Shown piece by piece: positions 34,144-41,609 of a stretch of 64,000 bases of DNA. This stretch comes from Dyadobacter sp. 50-39 (lineage in GTDB: Bacteria > Bacteroidota > Bacteroidia > Cytophagales > Spirosomataceae). The position numbers and the translations under genes were made by a program. Where the stretch lies: positions 434,001 through 498,000 of the forward strand of contig MKSR01000040.1 in assembly GCA_001898145.1 (NCBI GenBank). Direction: 5' to 3'. Within the stretch, counting starts at the first letter, position 1. Each line of letters starts with the position of its first letter. The notes beneath the pieces are model-generated. The model was not told the DNA's origin. It saw only the letters and a list, made by a program, of their open reading frames with translations, and did no database searches.

Positions 34144-35061
34144 TCAGGCCACGCCCGGCTGGCCGGAAAACTCCATGCGCTTTTTATATTCGTTCGGACT
34201 GAAACCGGTTTCCTTTTTGAACAACCTCGAAAAATAAGGCGGGTTCTCAAAGCCCAGGATATAAGCGGTTTCCGCAACCGTTTTGTCCGTACTGAGCAGC
34301 ATATTCTTCGCCTCGGAAACGAGGAAAATGTGGATTAGTTCAATGGCAGTTTTGCCGGTTTCCTGTTTGAGCAGGTCGCTCAGGTAACGCGGTGAGGTAT
34401 TGAGCAGGTCGGCCATCAGTTTCACGGACGGCAGCCCTTTTTCCTGAAAATTACCTTTCTCGAAATAGGCCGCAAGGCTTTCATTGAAACGCGAAACAGT
34501 CGTGCCCGAAAGTTGGGTGCGGTTGATGAACTGGCGTTTGTAAAACCGCTGCGAATATTTCAGCATCGAATCGAGGTGCGTAAGCATAATGTCGCGGCTG
34601 TATTCGTCGGTGTTGGCATAATATTCACTTTGAATGCGGGTGAAAAGGTCCCAGATGATCTGCTCCTCACGCTCCGACAAATGCAGTGCTTCGTTAGCTT
34701 CGTAATCGAAAAAGCCATATTTCCGGATTTCGGAATGCAGCGGGTGGCCGCCCAGAAAATCCTCATGCACATACACGATGAAACCCCGCTCTTCCAGCTC
34801 GATATTATTCATTTCAATCACCTGCCGAGGCTTCGCGAAAAGCATCGACCCGTTTTCATGGTCGTATTTGGTACGTCCGTACAGAATATGGCCGGCCCTG
34901 ATCTTCTTGAATGCGATCATGTAAAAGTCCGTCGTAAACTCTCTCCGTCCCAGCGTACAGCTTTTCAGCTCATCGCAGGTGAACAGGCTGATCATAGGAT
35001 GCTCCGGCGCGGGCAAGTTGCTGGCGCGGTGGAGCTCGCTGATGCTTTTGTAGTGGTCCAT
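34144..35061 (-). CDS. AraC-family transcriptional regulator
   Basis: The 305-residue protein has an N-terminal cupin-like sensor region (about 25-140) and a C-terminal double helix-turn-helix (about 210-298). The latter carries PSVKLMADLLNTSPRYLSDL, then TVAETAYILGFENPPYFSRL and the usual end FKKETGFSPNEYKKRM. It belongs to the AraC type common in Bacteroidota beside SDR and reductase genes. The SDR gene at 35173-36003 is on the same strand just upstream and is a plausible target. A hairpin at 35105-35136 separates the two. Confidence 0.94.
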   Translation of the reverse strand: MDHYKSISELHRASNLPAPEHPMISLFTCDELKSCTLGRREFTTDFYMIAFKKIRAGHILYGRTKYDHENGSMLFAKPRQVIEMNNIELEERGFIVYVHEDFLGGHPLHSEIRKYGFFDYEANEALHLSEREEQIIWDLFTRIQSEYYANTDEYSRDIMLTHLDSMLKYSQRFYKRQFINRTQLSGTTVSRFNESLAAYFEKGNFQEKGLPSVKLMADLLNTSPRYLSDLLKQETGKTAIELIHIFLVSEAKNMLLSTDKTVAETAYILGFENPPYFSRLFKKETGFSPNEYKKRMEFSGQPGVA

Positions 35062-35104
35062 GGTTTGGTGAACGGTTAAAAACCAGCTGAAAACTATTAA
35101 ACCA

Positions 35105-35136
35105 TCACGCAGAGCGGATGATACCGCTCTACGTGA
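35105..35136 (-). terminator. Strong hairpin after the SDR gene, possible terminator
   Basis: TCACGCAGAGCGG (35105-35117) pairs with CCGCTCTACGTGA (35124-35136) around a 6-nt loop, with one C:A mismatch. On the minus strand it lies 37 bp after the SDR stop and before the AraC gene. The following bases (TGGTTTAATAG) hold only short T runs, so termination may be partial. Confidence 0.5.
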
Positions 35137-35172
35137 CAGCTATGGGTAATTTTAATCAACTTTACGTGTAAA

Positions 35173-36003
35173 TCAGGCTGTAACCTGACCACCGTGAGCG
35201 GCGTCGGCCACTTCTTTCCACGCTTCCCATGTGGCGAGGCGGTCGGCATATACCTGGCTCAACCATGGGAACCCAACTTTGCCCAGGAAAATTCGCAATG
35301 GCGGATTTTCTTCATCGACAACTTTCAAAATCGCATCCGGCGTAGCCTGCGGGTCGCCGATCGCATCGGGTGTAAGGCCTGCGTAAAGCGCTTCTTTTAT
35401 GCCGTCATACAATGGATTGGGCTCGGAGTGGAAGGCCGAAGCACCGCCCCAGTCGGTCGAGAAACCGTTGGGTTCGACGATTGTTACTTTGATACCGAAG
35501 TCTTTCACCTCCGAAGCCAGGGTTTCACTCAGGCCTTCGACAGCCCATTTAGAGGCATTGTAGAGGCCCAATACCGGCAGCGTGGCAACGCCCAGTACGC
35601 TGGAAACCTGGATGATATGGCCGCCGCCCTGCGCACGCATTACCGGAATAGCGGCCTGTGTTACCCAAAGAAGGCCGAAGACGTTGGTTTCGATCTGATC
35701 GCGGGCTTCCTTTTCACTGGTTTCCTCGATCGCGCCGAACAATCCGTAGCCGGCATTGTTGATGACGACGTCTAGGCTGCCGAAATGTTTGCTCGCCTGT
35801 TCGATGGCCGCGAAGCTTGCCGCGCGGTCGTTTACGTCGAGCTGAATGGTTAAAAGCGTGTCGGGATATTGCGCTGCGAGGTCATTGAGCGTTTCAGTAT
35901 TGCGGGCGGTAGCCGCTACTTTGTCCCCTCTTTTCAAAAAAGCCTCTGCCCATATGCGGCCGAATCCTTTGGATGCGCCGGTGATAAAAATTGTTTTTGA
36001 CAT
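35173..36003 (-). CDS. SDR-family oxidoreductase
   Basis: The ATG at 36003 gives MSKTIFITGASKGFG; the 276-residue protein has the dinucleotide motif TGASKGFG (8-15), NNAG (82-85), Ser134/135 and the catalytic Tyr148/Lys152 (YNASKWAVEG). The C-terminal extension (about 210-276) is longer than in 245-residue SDRs and matches the classical subfamily with a substrate loop (KVTIVEPNGFSTDWGG). The substrate is unknown. An AraC regulator lies downstream on the same strand, past a hairpin, and another lies divergently upstream, so regulation by either is possible. Confidence 0.93.
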   Translation of the reverse strand: MSKTIFITGASKGFGRIWAEAFLKRGDKVAATARNTETLNDLAAQYPDTLLTIQLDVNDRAASFAAIEQASKHFGSLDVVINNAGYGLFGAIEETSEKEARDQIETNVFGLLWVTQAAIPVMRAQGGGHIIQVSSVLGVATLPVLGLYNASKWAVEGLSETLASEVKDFGIKVTIVEPNGFSTDWGGASAFHSEPNPLYDGIKEALYAGLTPDAIGDPQATPDAILKVVDEENPPLRIFLGKVGFPWLSQVYADRLATWEAWKEVADAAHGGQVTA

Positions 36004-36162
36004 GATTGACAATTGTTTTGGTGTTTTAATGCTACAAATTTACCGGGTCGCCACCGCCCGCGACTTATACAAAAATCCGGAAATGCGATACACTTTTACG
36101 AAGCCCGTTCACGCGGTTTTCCAGCCGCCGGGAACCGTTGACGCGGCATTCGGGTTCCGGGA

Positions 36163-36939
36163 ATGATGCACATCCAAACCTATTTCCCCACCCCGGAGCT
36201 CAGCCCGTTTATCCTGTCCTACAAGGTGATAGAAACGCCCGCGGATGTGGTGAACCAGGTGCTGCCGGAAACCTCGCCGGTCATGGTATTCAGGCTCAGC
36301 GGCCAGGTTTCGTTCAACCACCATGGCGAAACCAATGTGCTCGAACCAATCTCCGTTTCGGGTCTGCGGAAATCGGGGCGGGCTATGCAATACCAGTCGG
36401 GGACGATCAATATTCTGGCCACATTCCGGGAAGGCGGTATTGCGCCGTTTATCCGCGAGCCGCTCCACGAGCTGAGCGACATGCATGTTGCCATGCATCA
36501 CCTCGATGGTTTCAGGGACACGGGTCTGCTGGAAGAGCAGCTGGCAGGACAACCTACCCATGATGCCCGCATCGCATTGATCGAACGGTTCCTCCTTGGC
36601 CGCCTCAGCGGCAAGGTCGCCGACCCGATGGTAATGGCCGCTATTCGGAGGATTCGACAGGCGGAAGGCCAATTGCGGATCCGGGAGCTTGCGGCGGCGC
36701 TGCATGTTAGCCAGGATGTATTCGAGAAGCGTTTCAGGCGGGTGGCAGGGCTTTCGGCGAAGCAGTTTAGTTATATTGTTAAAATGAAATCGGTGCTGCA
36801 AAAAGGACGGTCGGGGCAGCCGCTGGCGCAGATCGCGCTCGATGCCGGTTATTTCGACCAGCCGCATTTCAACAAGGATTTCAAACTCTTCACCGGTGTT
36901 ACTCCCACCGAGTTCTTCAAATCGCCGCTGTTGTGGTAA
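36163..36939 (+). CDS. AraC-family transcriptional regulator with DUF6597-like N-terminal domain
   Basis: The 258-residue protein has a Bacteroidota-type N-terminal domain (residues 1-140; YFPTPELSPFILSYKVIE, VMVFRLSGQVSF) and an AraC helix-turn-helix at 165-255. The latter has LRIRELAAALHVSQDVFEKR, IALDAGYFDQPHFNKDFKLF and the terminal TGVTPTEFF. It is divergent from the SDR gene, with about 160 bp between, and is followed 95 bp downstream by a small monooxygenase-like gene. Either neighbour could be its target; the effector is unknown. Confidence 0.92.
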   Translation: MMHIQTYFPTPELSPFILSYKVIETPADVVNQVLPETSPVMVFRLSGQVSFNHHGETNVLEPISVSGLRKSGRAMQYQSGTINILATFREGGIAPFIREPLHELSDMHVAMHHLDGFRDTGLLEEQLAGQPTHDARIALIERFLLGRLSGKVADPMVMAAIRRIRQAEGQLRIRELAAALHVSQDVFEKRFRRVAGLSAKQFSYIVKMKSVLQKGRSGQPLAQIALDAGYFDQPHFNKDFKLFTGVTPTEFFKSPLLW

Positions 36940-37034
36940 ATCAATGATTTTTTACAAGAATGGCAGGTGGCTGATCCGGAATTTTGTACACACAAAAACC
37001 AACAGCAAAGCCTTTTACATTCAATTTAAAAATC

Positions 37035-37370
37035 ATGGAAACACCGGAAAGCATCAAGCAGATCGCATTCATCAGCAAGTACCACATTCCTGCCCCCTCC
37101 AAAGCCCCTTTTCTTGAACGCCAGCACATCGCCCGGGCATTCATCCACACGCTCGAAGGCTTCGTGCAGGATTACGCCTACGAGCGTATAACCGAAAACG
37201 GCGATACCGAATACATTACCATTGCCACCTGGGAAAGTGACGCCGCATTGAACAACGCCCGCGAAGCCGTTCAAGCCGAAAACCTGAGGACGGGCTTCAA
37301 CCGTGCCGAAATGCTGCAACAGCTGAACATCCGGATGGAACCGGGACTGTTCCGCGAGGATCTTCGCTGA
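37035..37370 (+). CDS. Small antibiotic-biosynthesis-monooxygenase-like (ABM) protein
   Basis: The 111-residue protein starts at the ATG at 37035 (METPESIKQIAFISKY). It is a dimeric ferredoxin-fold-like alpha/beta protein, with FIHTLEGFVQDYAYERITEN and YITIATWESDAALNNAREAV and a tail of LNIRMEPGLFREDL. ABM-fold proteins include quinol monooxygenases and haem-degrading enzymes; the catalytic residues are not visible here, so the exact activity is uncertain. It follows an AraC regulator on the same strand and ends at a strong terminator (37402-37437). Confidence 0.75.
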   Translation: METPESIKQIAFISKYHIPAPSKAPFLERQHIARAFIHTLEGFVQDYAYERITENGDTEYITIATWESDAALNNAREAVQAENLRTGFNRAEMLQQLNIRMEPGLFREDLR

Positions 37371-37401
37371 AAACCGCCCTGCACCCGAATGAGTACCGTC
37401 C

Positions 37402-37437
37402 GTGCGTTCCGGCTACGATGCCGGGACGCACTTTTTT
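37402..37437 (+). terminator. Intrinsic terminator after the ABM-like gene
   Basis: GTGCGTTCCGG (37402-37412) pairs with CCGGGACGCAC (37421-37431) with one T-G wobble around an 8-nt loop, followed by six T (37432-37437). It lies 31 bp after the stop codon. Confidence 0.85.
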
Positions 37438-37484
37438 CAAGTGGTGTGTCGTATATTTAGGCTCCCGTTGCCAGCCATAACACC

Positions 37485-39824
37485 ATGAAAAACGAAGTAC
37501 TCGACGTTTCCGGAATGAGGGCGCTCCCGCTCGATCTCGACTCCGCGATTTCCTTTATGCCCTACATCCGCTTCCTCGAACAGCGGGTGGCCGAAGAGAA
37601 GACGTTGAAGTCTGCATTTTACAAGAACATACTGGCCTATTTCCACGAACACCAGATTTCGCAGGGCGATGTGCCGCTGGACGAGGCAAAGCGGTATACC
37701 GATTTCTTCGAGTACATTTACAGCAGTCTCTCGGCGCCGCTCGCATCGGAGCACAAGCTGGCCTGGGGAATGTGCATGCCGCTTTACCCGCACATCTTTT
37801 ATGGTACCGACCTGCTTTATGAAATGCTGAATATGAAGCCGCTCGAAACGCAGTTTGAGCTTCAAAAGAGCCCGGACGATTACCAGCGCGAGCGACTCCA
37901 CCTGATCTACACGCTCATCCTGCAACGGCTATACAATTTCCAGGTCCCGGTGAAAATACAGCAATACCACGCCTGGACCGACGCCCATACCGGCCTCTAC
38001 CGGTATTACGAAGTGCTGGTAAGCCCCGAATTTGTGGAGGTGACTGCCAAGTCGGAATTACCGGAGCTGAACTTCATAGAGATCTATGCGCATTTCAGCG
38101 AAAAGGACGGGCATTTGCAGTTGCAGAAAATACTGCCGCTCGATATGTTCCAATTCCGAGGCTTTGCGGTGATCACGGTATCGGATGTAACGGCCAGAAT
38201 GGCGATCGAAAACATCAAAAAGGTCCAGTTCAACCGCGTGCCGGGCGATAGTCCGAACCGCTACCAGCGCATTATCCAGTCGCTGAAAACGCTGGTACAG
38301 AACAACCGCATCGAGTTTGACCTGTTTCCTTTCGTACGGGTGAACGGCCAGGCCGTGTACGGATACGGGCAGGTGGGTACGGGGGTGCTTTTTCAGATCT
38401 GGGGCGAAAACCGCCTGACGCCCGAGGAGTTTCGCCGGCAGGCCGAGGGCTACGCGGCCAATCCCAACTCGTTCTTTTCACCCGACATTCAGGGAGAAGA
38501 CGAGCGGCAGATCGGCTGGCTGGCGCCGTTCCGCAACCTGAACGTGCGTTCGCTGGCATTGGTACCGCTGTTTGTAGAGCAGAAGCTCGTGGGCGTGCTT
38601 TGCATGCATACCTGGGATGACGAACGTTTCGACGAGAAGAAAATGACGGCGCTCGAAATGGCATTTGCGCCGGTGGCACAACTGCTCAACCTTTATATAG
38701 AGGAGTTCAATGCCGAGCTTGAAAGCATTATCAAGGAGAAATTCACTTCCATCCAGCCGGCGGTGCAATGGAAGTTCAACGAGGCGGCGTGGCATTACCT
38801 GCACCGGCGGAAAAAGGGCCTGGCGGAAGTCAATGAAAATATCGCCTTTTTCGATGTGTACCCCTTATACGGTGCGATCGACATCCGCAATTCGACGAAT
38901 GAGCGTAACCTTTCCATCCGTGCCGACCTGGGTCATTACCTCGACCTGCTCGACAACCTGCTGAATGCGCTGGCCGCATTCGACCGGTCGTCGCTCATGC
39001 AGGAGCTGCGTTTCCACTGCACCAAATGGCAGCGGGCCGTCGCGCTGGGTGAACTGAACAGCACTTCGGAGAACAACCTGAATACTTTCCTGAACGAGGA
39101 GGCACGCAAATACCTCATTCATTTATCACAGCAGGACGTGCGCACCGCGCCGTTTATCGACGAATATCTCAGTACCACACATCCCCTGCAAGGAGAGGTA
39201 CACAGGCACCGGCAGGAGCTCGACCATTCCATGGAGCTGATCAACGGGGCTGTGAACCGGTATTTCGAAGATCAGAAGGAGGCATTGCAGGAGTCGTATC
39301 CGTGCTATTTCGAGAAGTTCAGGACCGATGGCATCGAGTACGACATTTACATCGGCCAATCGATTTCTCCCGACAGGCCATTCAATCATTTCCACCTCAA
39401 AAACCTCCGCTTGTGGCAGCTCTCGTCCATGATCGAAGTGGCGAAACTTACCCGCGGGTTACTGGGTGAAATGCCGAAAGAGCTGCATACTACCCAGTTG
39501 ATTTTTGTCCATAACCACATGATCGACATCAGTTTCCGCAGCGACGAGCGAAAATTCGATGTAGAAGGTGCCTACAACATCCGCTACCAGATGATCAAGA
39601 AGCGTATCGACAAGGTCAGGATCAAAAATTCGCAGGAACGACTCACCCAGCCCGACAAGATCGCGCTCATTTACCTGCACCAACGTGATATCGAGGACTA
39701 CCTCCCTTTCATTCACTATTTACAGGAAACCAAAGCACTTGAACCGGCCACCGAAGAGCTCGAACTGGAAGATCTGCAAGGCCTTAGCGGACTCCGTGCA
39801 TTGCGATTGGGAATTGTTTATTAA
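37485..39824 (+). CDS. Large cytoplasmic protein with a GAF-like domain
   Basis: The 779-residue protein has no signal peptide or membrane helix. Around residues 290-410 it looks like a GAF domain, with the region GWLAPFRNLNVRSLALVPLF, then KLVGVLCMHTWDDERFDEKK and TALEMAFAPVAQLLNLYIEE. The flanking N-terminal (1-280) and C-terminal (410-779) parts are long and helical; neither shows a known catalytic motif to me, and no HATPase, GGDEF or cyclase signature is seen. Family members appear in Cytophagales as hypothetical GAF-domain proteins. It stands alone between two terminator-flanked genes. The ligand and output are unknown. Confidence 0.75.
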   Translation: MKNEVLDVSGMRALPLDLDSAISFMPYIRFLEQRVAEEKTLKSAFYKNILAYFHEHQISQGDVPLDEAKRYTDFFEYIYSSLSAPLASEHKLAWGMCMPLYPHIFYGTDLLYEMLNMKPLETQFELQKSPDDYQRERLHLIYTLILQRLYNFQVPVKIQQYHAWTDAHTGLYRYYEVLVSPEFVEVTAKSELPELNFIEIYAHFSEKDGHLQLQKILPLDMFQFRGFAVITVSDVTARMAIENIKKVQFNRVPGDSPNRYQRIIQSLKTLVQNNRIEFDLFPFVRVNGQAVYGYGQVGTGVLFQIWGENRLTPEEFRRQAEGYAANPNSFFSPDIQGEDERQIGWLAPFRNLNVRSLALVPLFVEQKLVGVLCMHTWDDERFDEKKMTALEMAFAPVAQLLNLYIEEFNAELESIIKEKFTSIQPAVQWKFNEAAWHYLHRRKKGLAEVNENIAFFDVYPLYGAIDIRNSTNERNLSIRADLGHYLDLLDNLLNALAAFDRSSLMQELRFHCTKWQRAVALGELNSTSENNLNTFLNEEARKYLIHLSQQDVRTAPFIDEYLSTTHPLQGEVHRHRQELDHSMELINGAVNRYFEDQKEALQESYPCYFEKFRTDGIEYDIYIGQSISPDRPFNHFHLKNLRLWQLSSMIEVAKLTRGLLGEMPKELHTTQLIFVHNHMIDISFRSDERKFDVEGAYNIRYQMIKKRIDKVRIKNSQERLTQPDKIALIYLHQRDIEDYLPFIHYLQETKALEPATEELELEDLQGLSGLRALRLGIVY

Positions 39825-39976
39825 ACTGGAAAACATGTTGCACAAAAAAGCGGCGTATACCTTCGCGGTAATTTAAATTCAGATATTATTTGGACTTATT
39901 ACAAATAGACTATCTTTGCAATTCTACCTGCGAAGCGTGCCTTTGCTTTGCCCTTCGCTTTTCATTAGTCTTTCGC

Positions 39977-40264
39977 ATGTCCCTGTACGAACAAATCAAT
40001 GCCTATTGCACCCGCCATAAAATGAGGCTGGCTGAAAAGCGGGTGATTGTGGCCGATCAATTGCTGATAGCCAAGGAATTCACAGATGGTGATCAATTGT
40101 GGCGGGACATGCGCAGTCGCGGGATTAAAATCAGTCCCGCTACTGTTTATGAATCGCTTAACTGGCTGGTAACAGCTGGTTTTGCAGAGCGGCGTTTCGC
40201 AACAGACAGTCGCAAAAACCTATTCGGGATTCCTGAGCTTGTCAGGAATACGCTGGACAAATGA
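39977..40264 (+). CDS. Minimal Fur-like protein (winged-helix domain only)
   Basis: The ATG at 39977 gives MSLYEQINAYCTRHKMRLAE and 95 residues. The sequence matches the Fur N-terminal winged helix: KRVIVADQLLIAKEFTDGDQ, then RGIKISPATVYESLNWLVTA and GFAERRF. Normal Fur proteins have about 130-160 residues with a C-terminal dimerisation and metal-binding domain containing HxHH and CxxC motifs. That part is absent here, and the stop at 40264 is followed at once by a terminator. It may be a short orphan regulator or a natural truncation; the lack of metal sites argues against iron sensing. Confidence 0.75.
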   Translation: MSLYEQINAYCTRHKMRLAEKRVIVADQLLIAKEFTDGDQLWRDMRSRGIKISPATVYESLNWLVTAGFAERRFATDSRKNLFGIPELVRNTLDK

Positions 40265-40295
40265 GGCGGGCATTCCTGTTTACCACTACTTAACA

Positions 40296-40324
40296 AAAAA
40301 GGGTCCGGAAAGCGGACCCTTTTT
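40296..40324. terminator. Bidirectional intrinsic terminator
   Basis: AAAAAGGGTCCG (40296-40307) pairs with CGGACCCTTTTT (40313-40324) around a 5-nt loop. It is bordered by A and T runs, so it can end transcription from both the Fur-like gene (plus) and the convergent small gene at 40335 (minus). Confidence 0.88.
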
Positions 40325-40334
40325 CATGCATATA

Positions 40335-40802
40335 TTAAGCAACGACTGCATTCTTTGGCTTACGGCCCCTGGGTTTACCAGTGTATGCAGGCTTGGGTTC
40401 TTCGGTTCCCAAAGTGAGTTCATAACCGACAACGCCTTCTTCGTAATTGAATAGTGTTACCTCAAAAATATACTTTGTAGTTTCAAAATCCACGCCGCCT
40501 TTACGGAGAATCAGTTCCAACGGGATCGAATAACCGCGGCCGCTTCTGGTAAGGACGAATGTTCCGTTTTCATCAGAGCTCGGGATCAGATAGAGGTGCT
40601 TCAAGGTTCTTTTTCCTTGCTGTGCTCCAATTTTAAAGCGAGCTGTTTCAGGTTCGATACCTAATTCTTCCAAAGTTTTAGGAGGAAGTACAAGCTTGCC
40701 GGAAGAGGAAACATAGCCGGTAAGCTTCGGTTTCTCCTGAGGTTTTTTCGCTACGGAAACATTATCCTCCGGAGAAAAGAATTTAATTGCTCTTGCTTTC
40801 AT
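40335..40802 (-). CDS. Small protein with AbrB-like and AT-hook-like segments, unknown function
   Basis: The 155-residue protein has GYVSSSGKLVLPPKTLEELG, which resembles the swapped-hairpin AbrB/SpoVT type of DNA-binding fold (about residues 30-50). The C-terminus is KPRGRKPKNA, an AT-hook-like motif. The middle (SGRGYSIPLELILRKGGVDF, then VTLFNYEEGVVGYELTLGTE) has no match I recognise. The two segments suggest DNA binding, perhaps of AT-rich DNA; this is inference. It ends at a bidirectional terminator and starts behind a TACTTTTG -7 element within an inverted repeat (40830-40849). Confidence 0.7.
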   Translation of the reverse strand: MKARAIKFFSPEDNVSVAKKPQEKPKLTGYVSSSGKLVLPPKTLEELGIEPETARFKIGAQQGKRTLKHLYLIPSSDENGTFVLTRSGRGYSIPLELILRKGGVDFETTKYIFEVTLFNYEEGVVGYELTLGTEEPKPAYTGKPRGRKPKNAVVA

Positions 40803-40829
40803 AAATAATTTACGGGTTGCTGGTGGATT

Positions 40830-40849
40830 ATTACTTTCGCAAAAGTAAT
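40830..40849 (-). promoter_or_regulatory. Putative -7 element inside an inverted repeat, upstream of the small AT-hook-like gene
   Basis: ATTACTTT (40830-40837) and AAAGTAAT (40842-40849) form a perfect 8-bp inverted repeat with a 4-nt spacer. On the minus strand TACTTTTG (40847-40840) matches TAnnTTTG exactly, about 38 bp before the start codon. No good -33 element is seen. The symmetry suggests an operator over the promoter, possibly for auto-regulation. Confidence 0.45.
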
Positions 40850-41609
40850 GAAGTTAACATTTTATTAAAATACTTTCTTGGAATAAATAATATTCCAAAA
40901 ATCATCAAAAAAATAGCCGCGAAAATATCCCTGATGCTGTTTTTATGAGGCGCTTTTTCCTTCAAATTAAAATGCTATTTAAATTAATCGTGCACCAACA
41001 GCGGTCATTAACGAAGTTATAATTTTTAAAGCGTTTCAAAATGTAATCGCTATCCATTACACGGACTTGCTGTCTTCCGTCATTTACGCACTACCGCGCC
41101 TTCTATTTTCGCGCCCTATTTACAACGCCGTTTGCAAACAAATTTGTCCCATATGGTTACAAAATTATTATTTCAATTAGCATCCTACCTTCCGGTTATC
41201 CCCGGCAAACCACGGCTGTTCCGAATCGAACGAAAATTCCATTCATATTAAATTTGTATTAACCGGAAAAAAAGCGGCCGATTGCTGTGCGTAGAAGTAG
41301 TTTGCGAGTCTGAATTTCACCTAAGGTTTAAGTTATATAAAAAGTGTCACCGGAAATTTACAACAGCCTTGTTCCCTCAAACAGCAGCCGAAATATTCGT
41401 CACCGATTCATTCAGAAACAATTAGTCTCCAAATTTTTTCCATACCGGAATTCGCTTCGCCGGTTACAGTTATCGCTTAAACAGTTACTTGCAACAATTG
41501 CTATTCCGGTGCTCCCGCATATCACCGAAGATTTTTAGTCTTTCTAAACTTTCGCCCCGGCACATTAATACCGTACATTGCATCTGTTCCGAACCCCATC
41601 ACAGGTGCT
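40850..41609. other. AT-rich stretch without a convincing gene
   Basis: About 760 bp lie between the promoter of the small AT-hook-like gene and the GH97 gene. It is clearly richer in A and T than its surroundings (poly-A/T runs such as TTTATTAAAA). It contains one TAnnTTTG-like sequence (TAAATTTG, 41249-41256), which lacks a matching -33 element at the usual distance. A 64-codon frame at 41344-41538 with a GTG start has no recognisable sequence and is probably not real. It may hold the GH97 promoter with a long leader, or AT-hook binding sites. Confidence 0.5.

Noticed and set aside
41344-41538. 64-codon GTG-started frame in the AT-rich gap
   Set aside because: No recognisable sequence and a weak start; the stretch looks non-coding.
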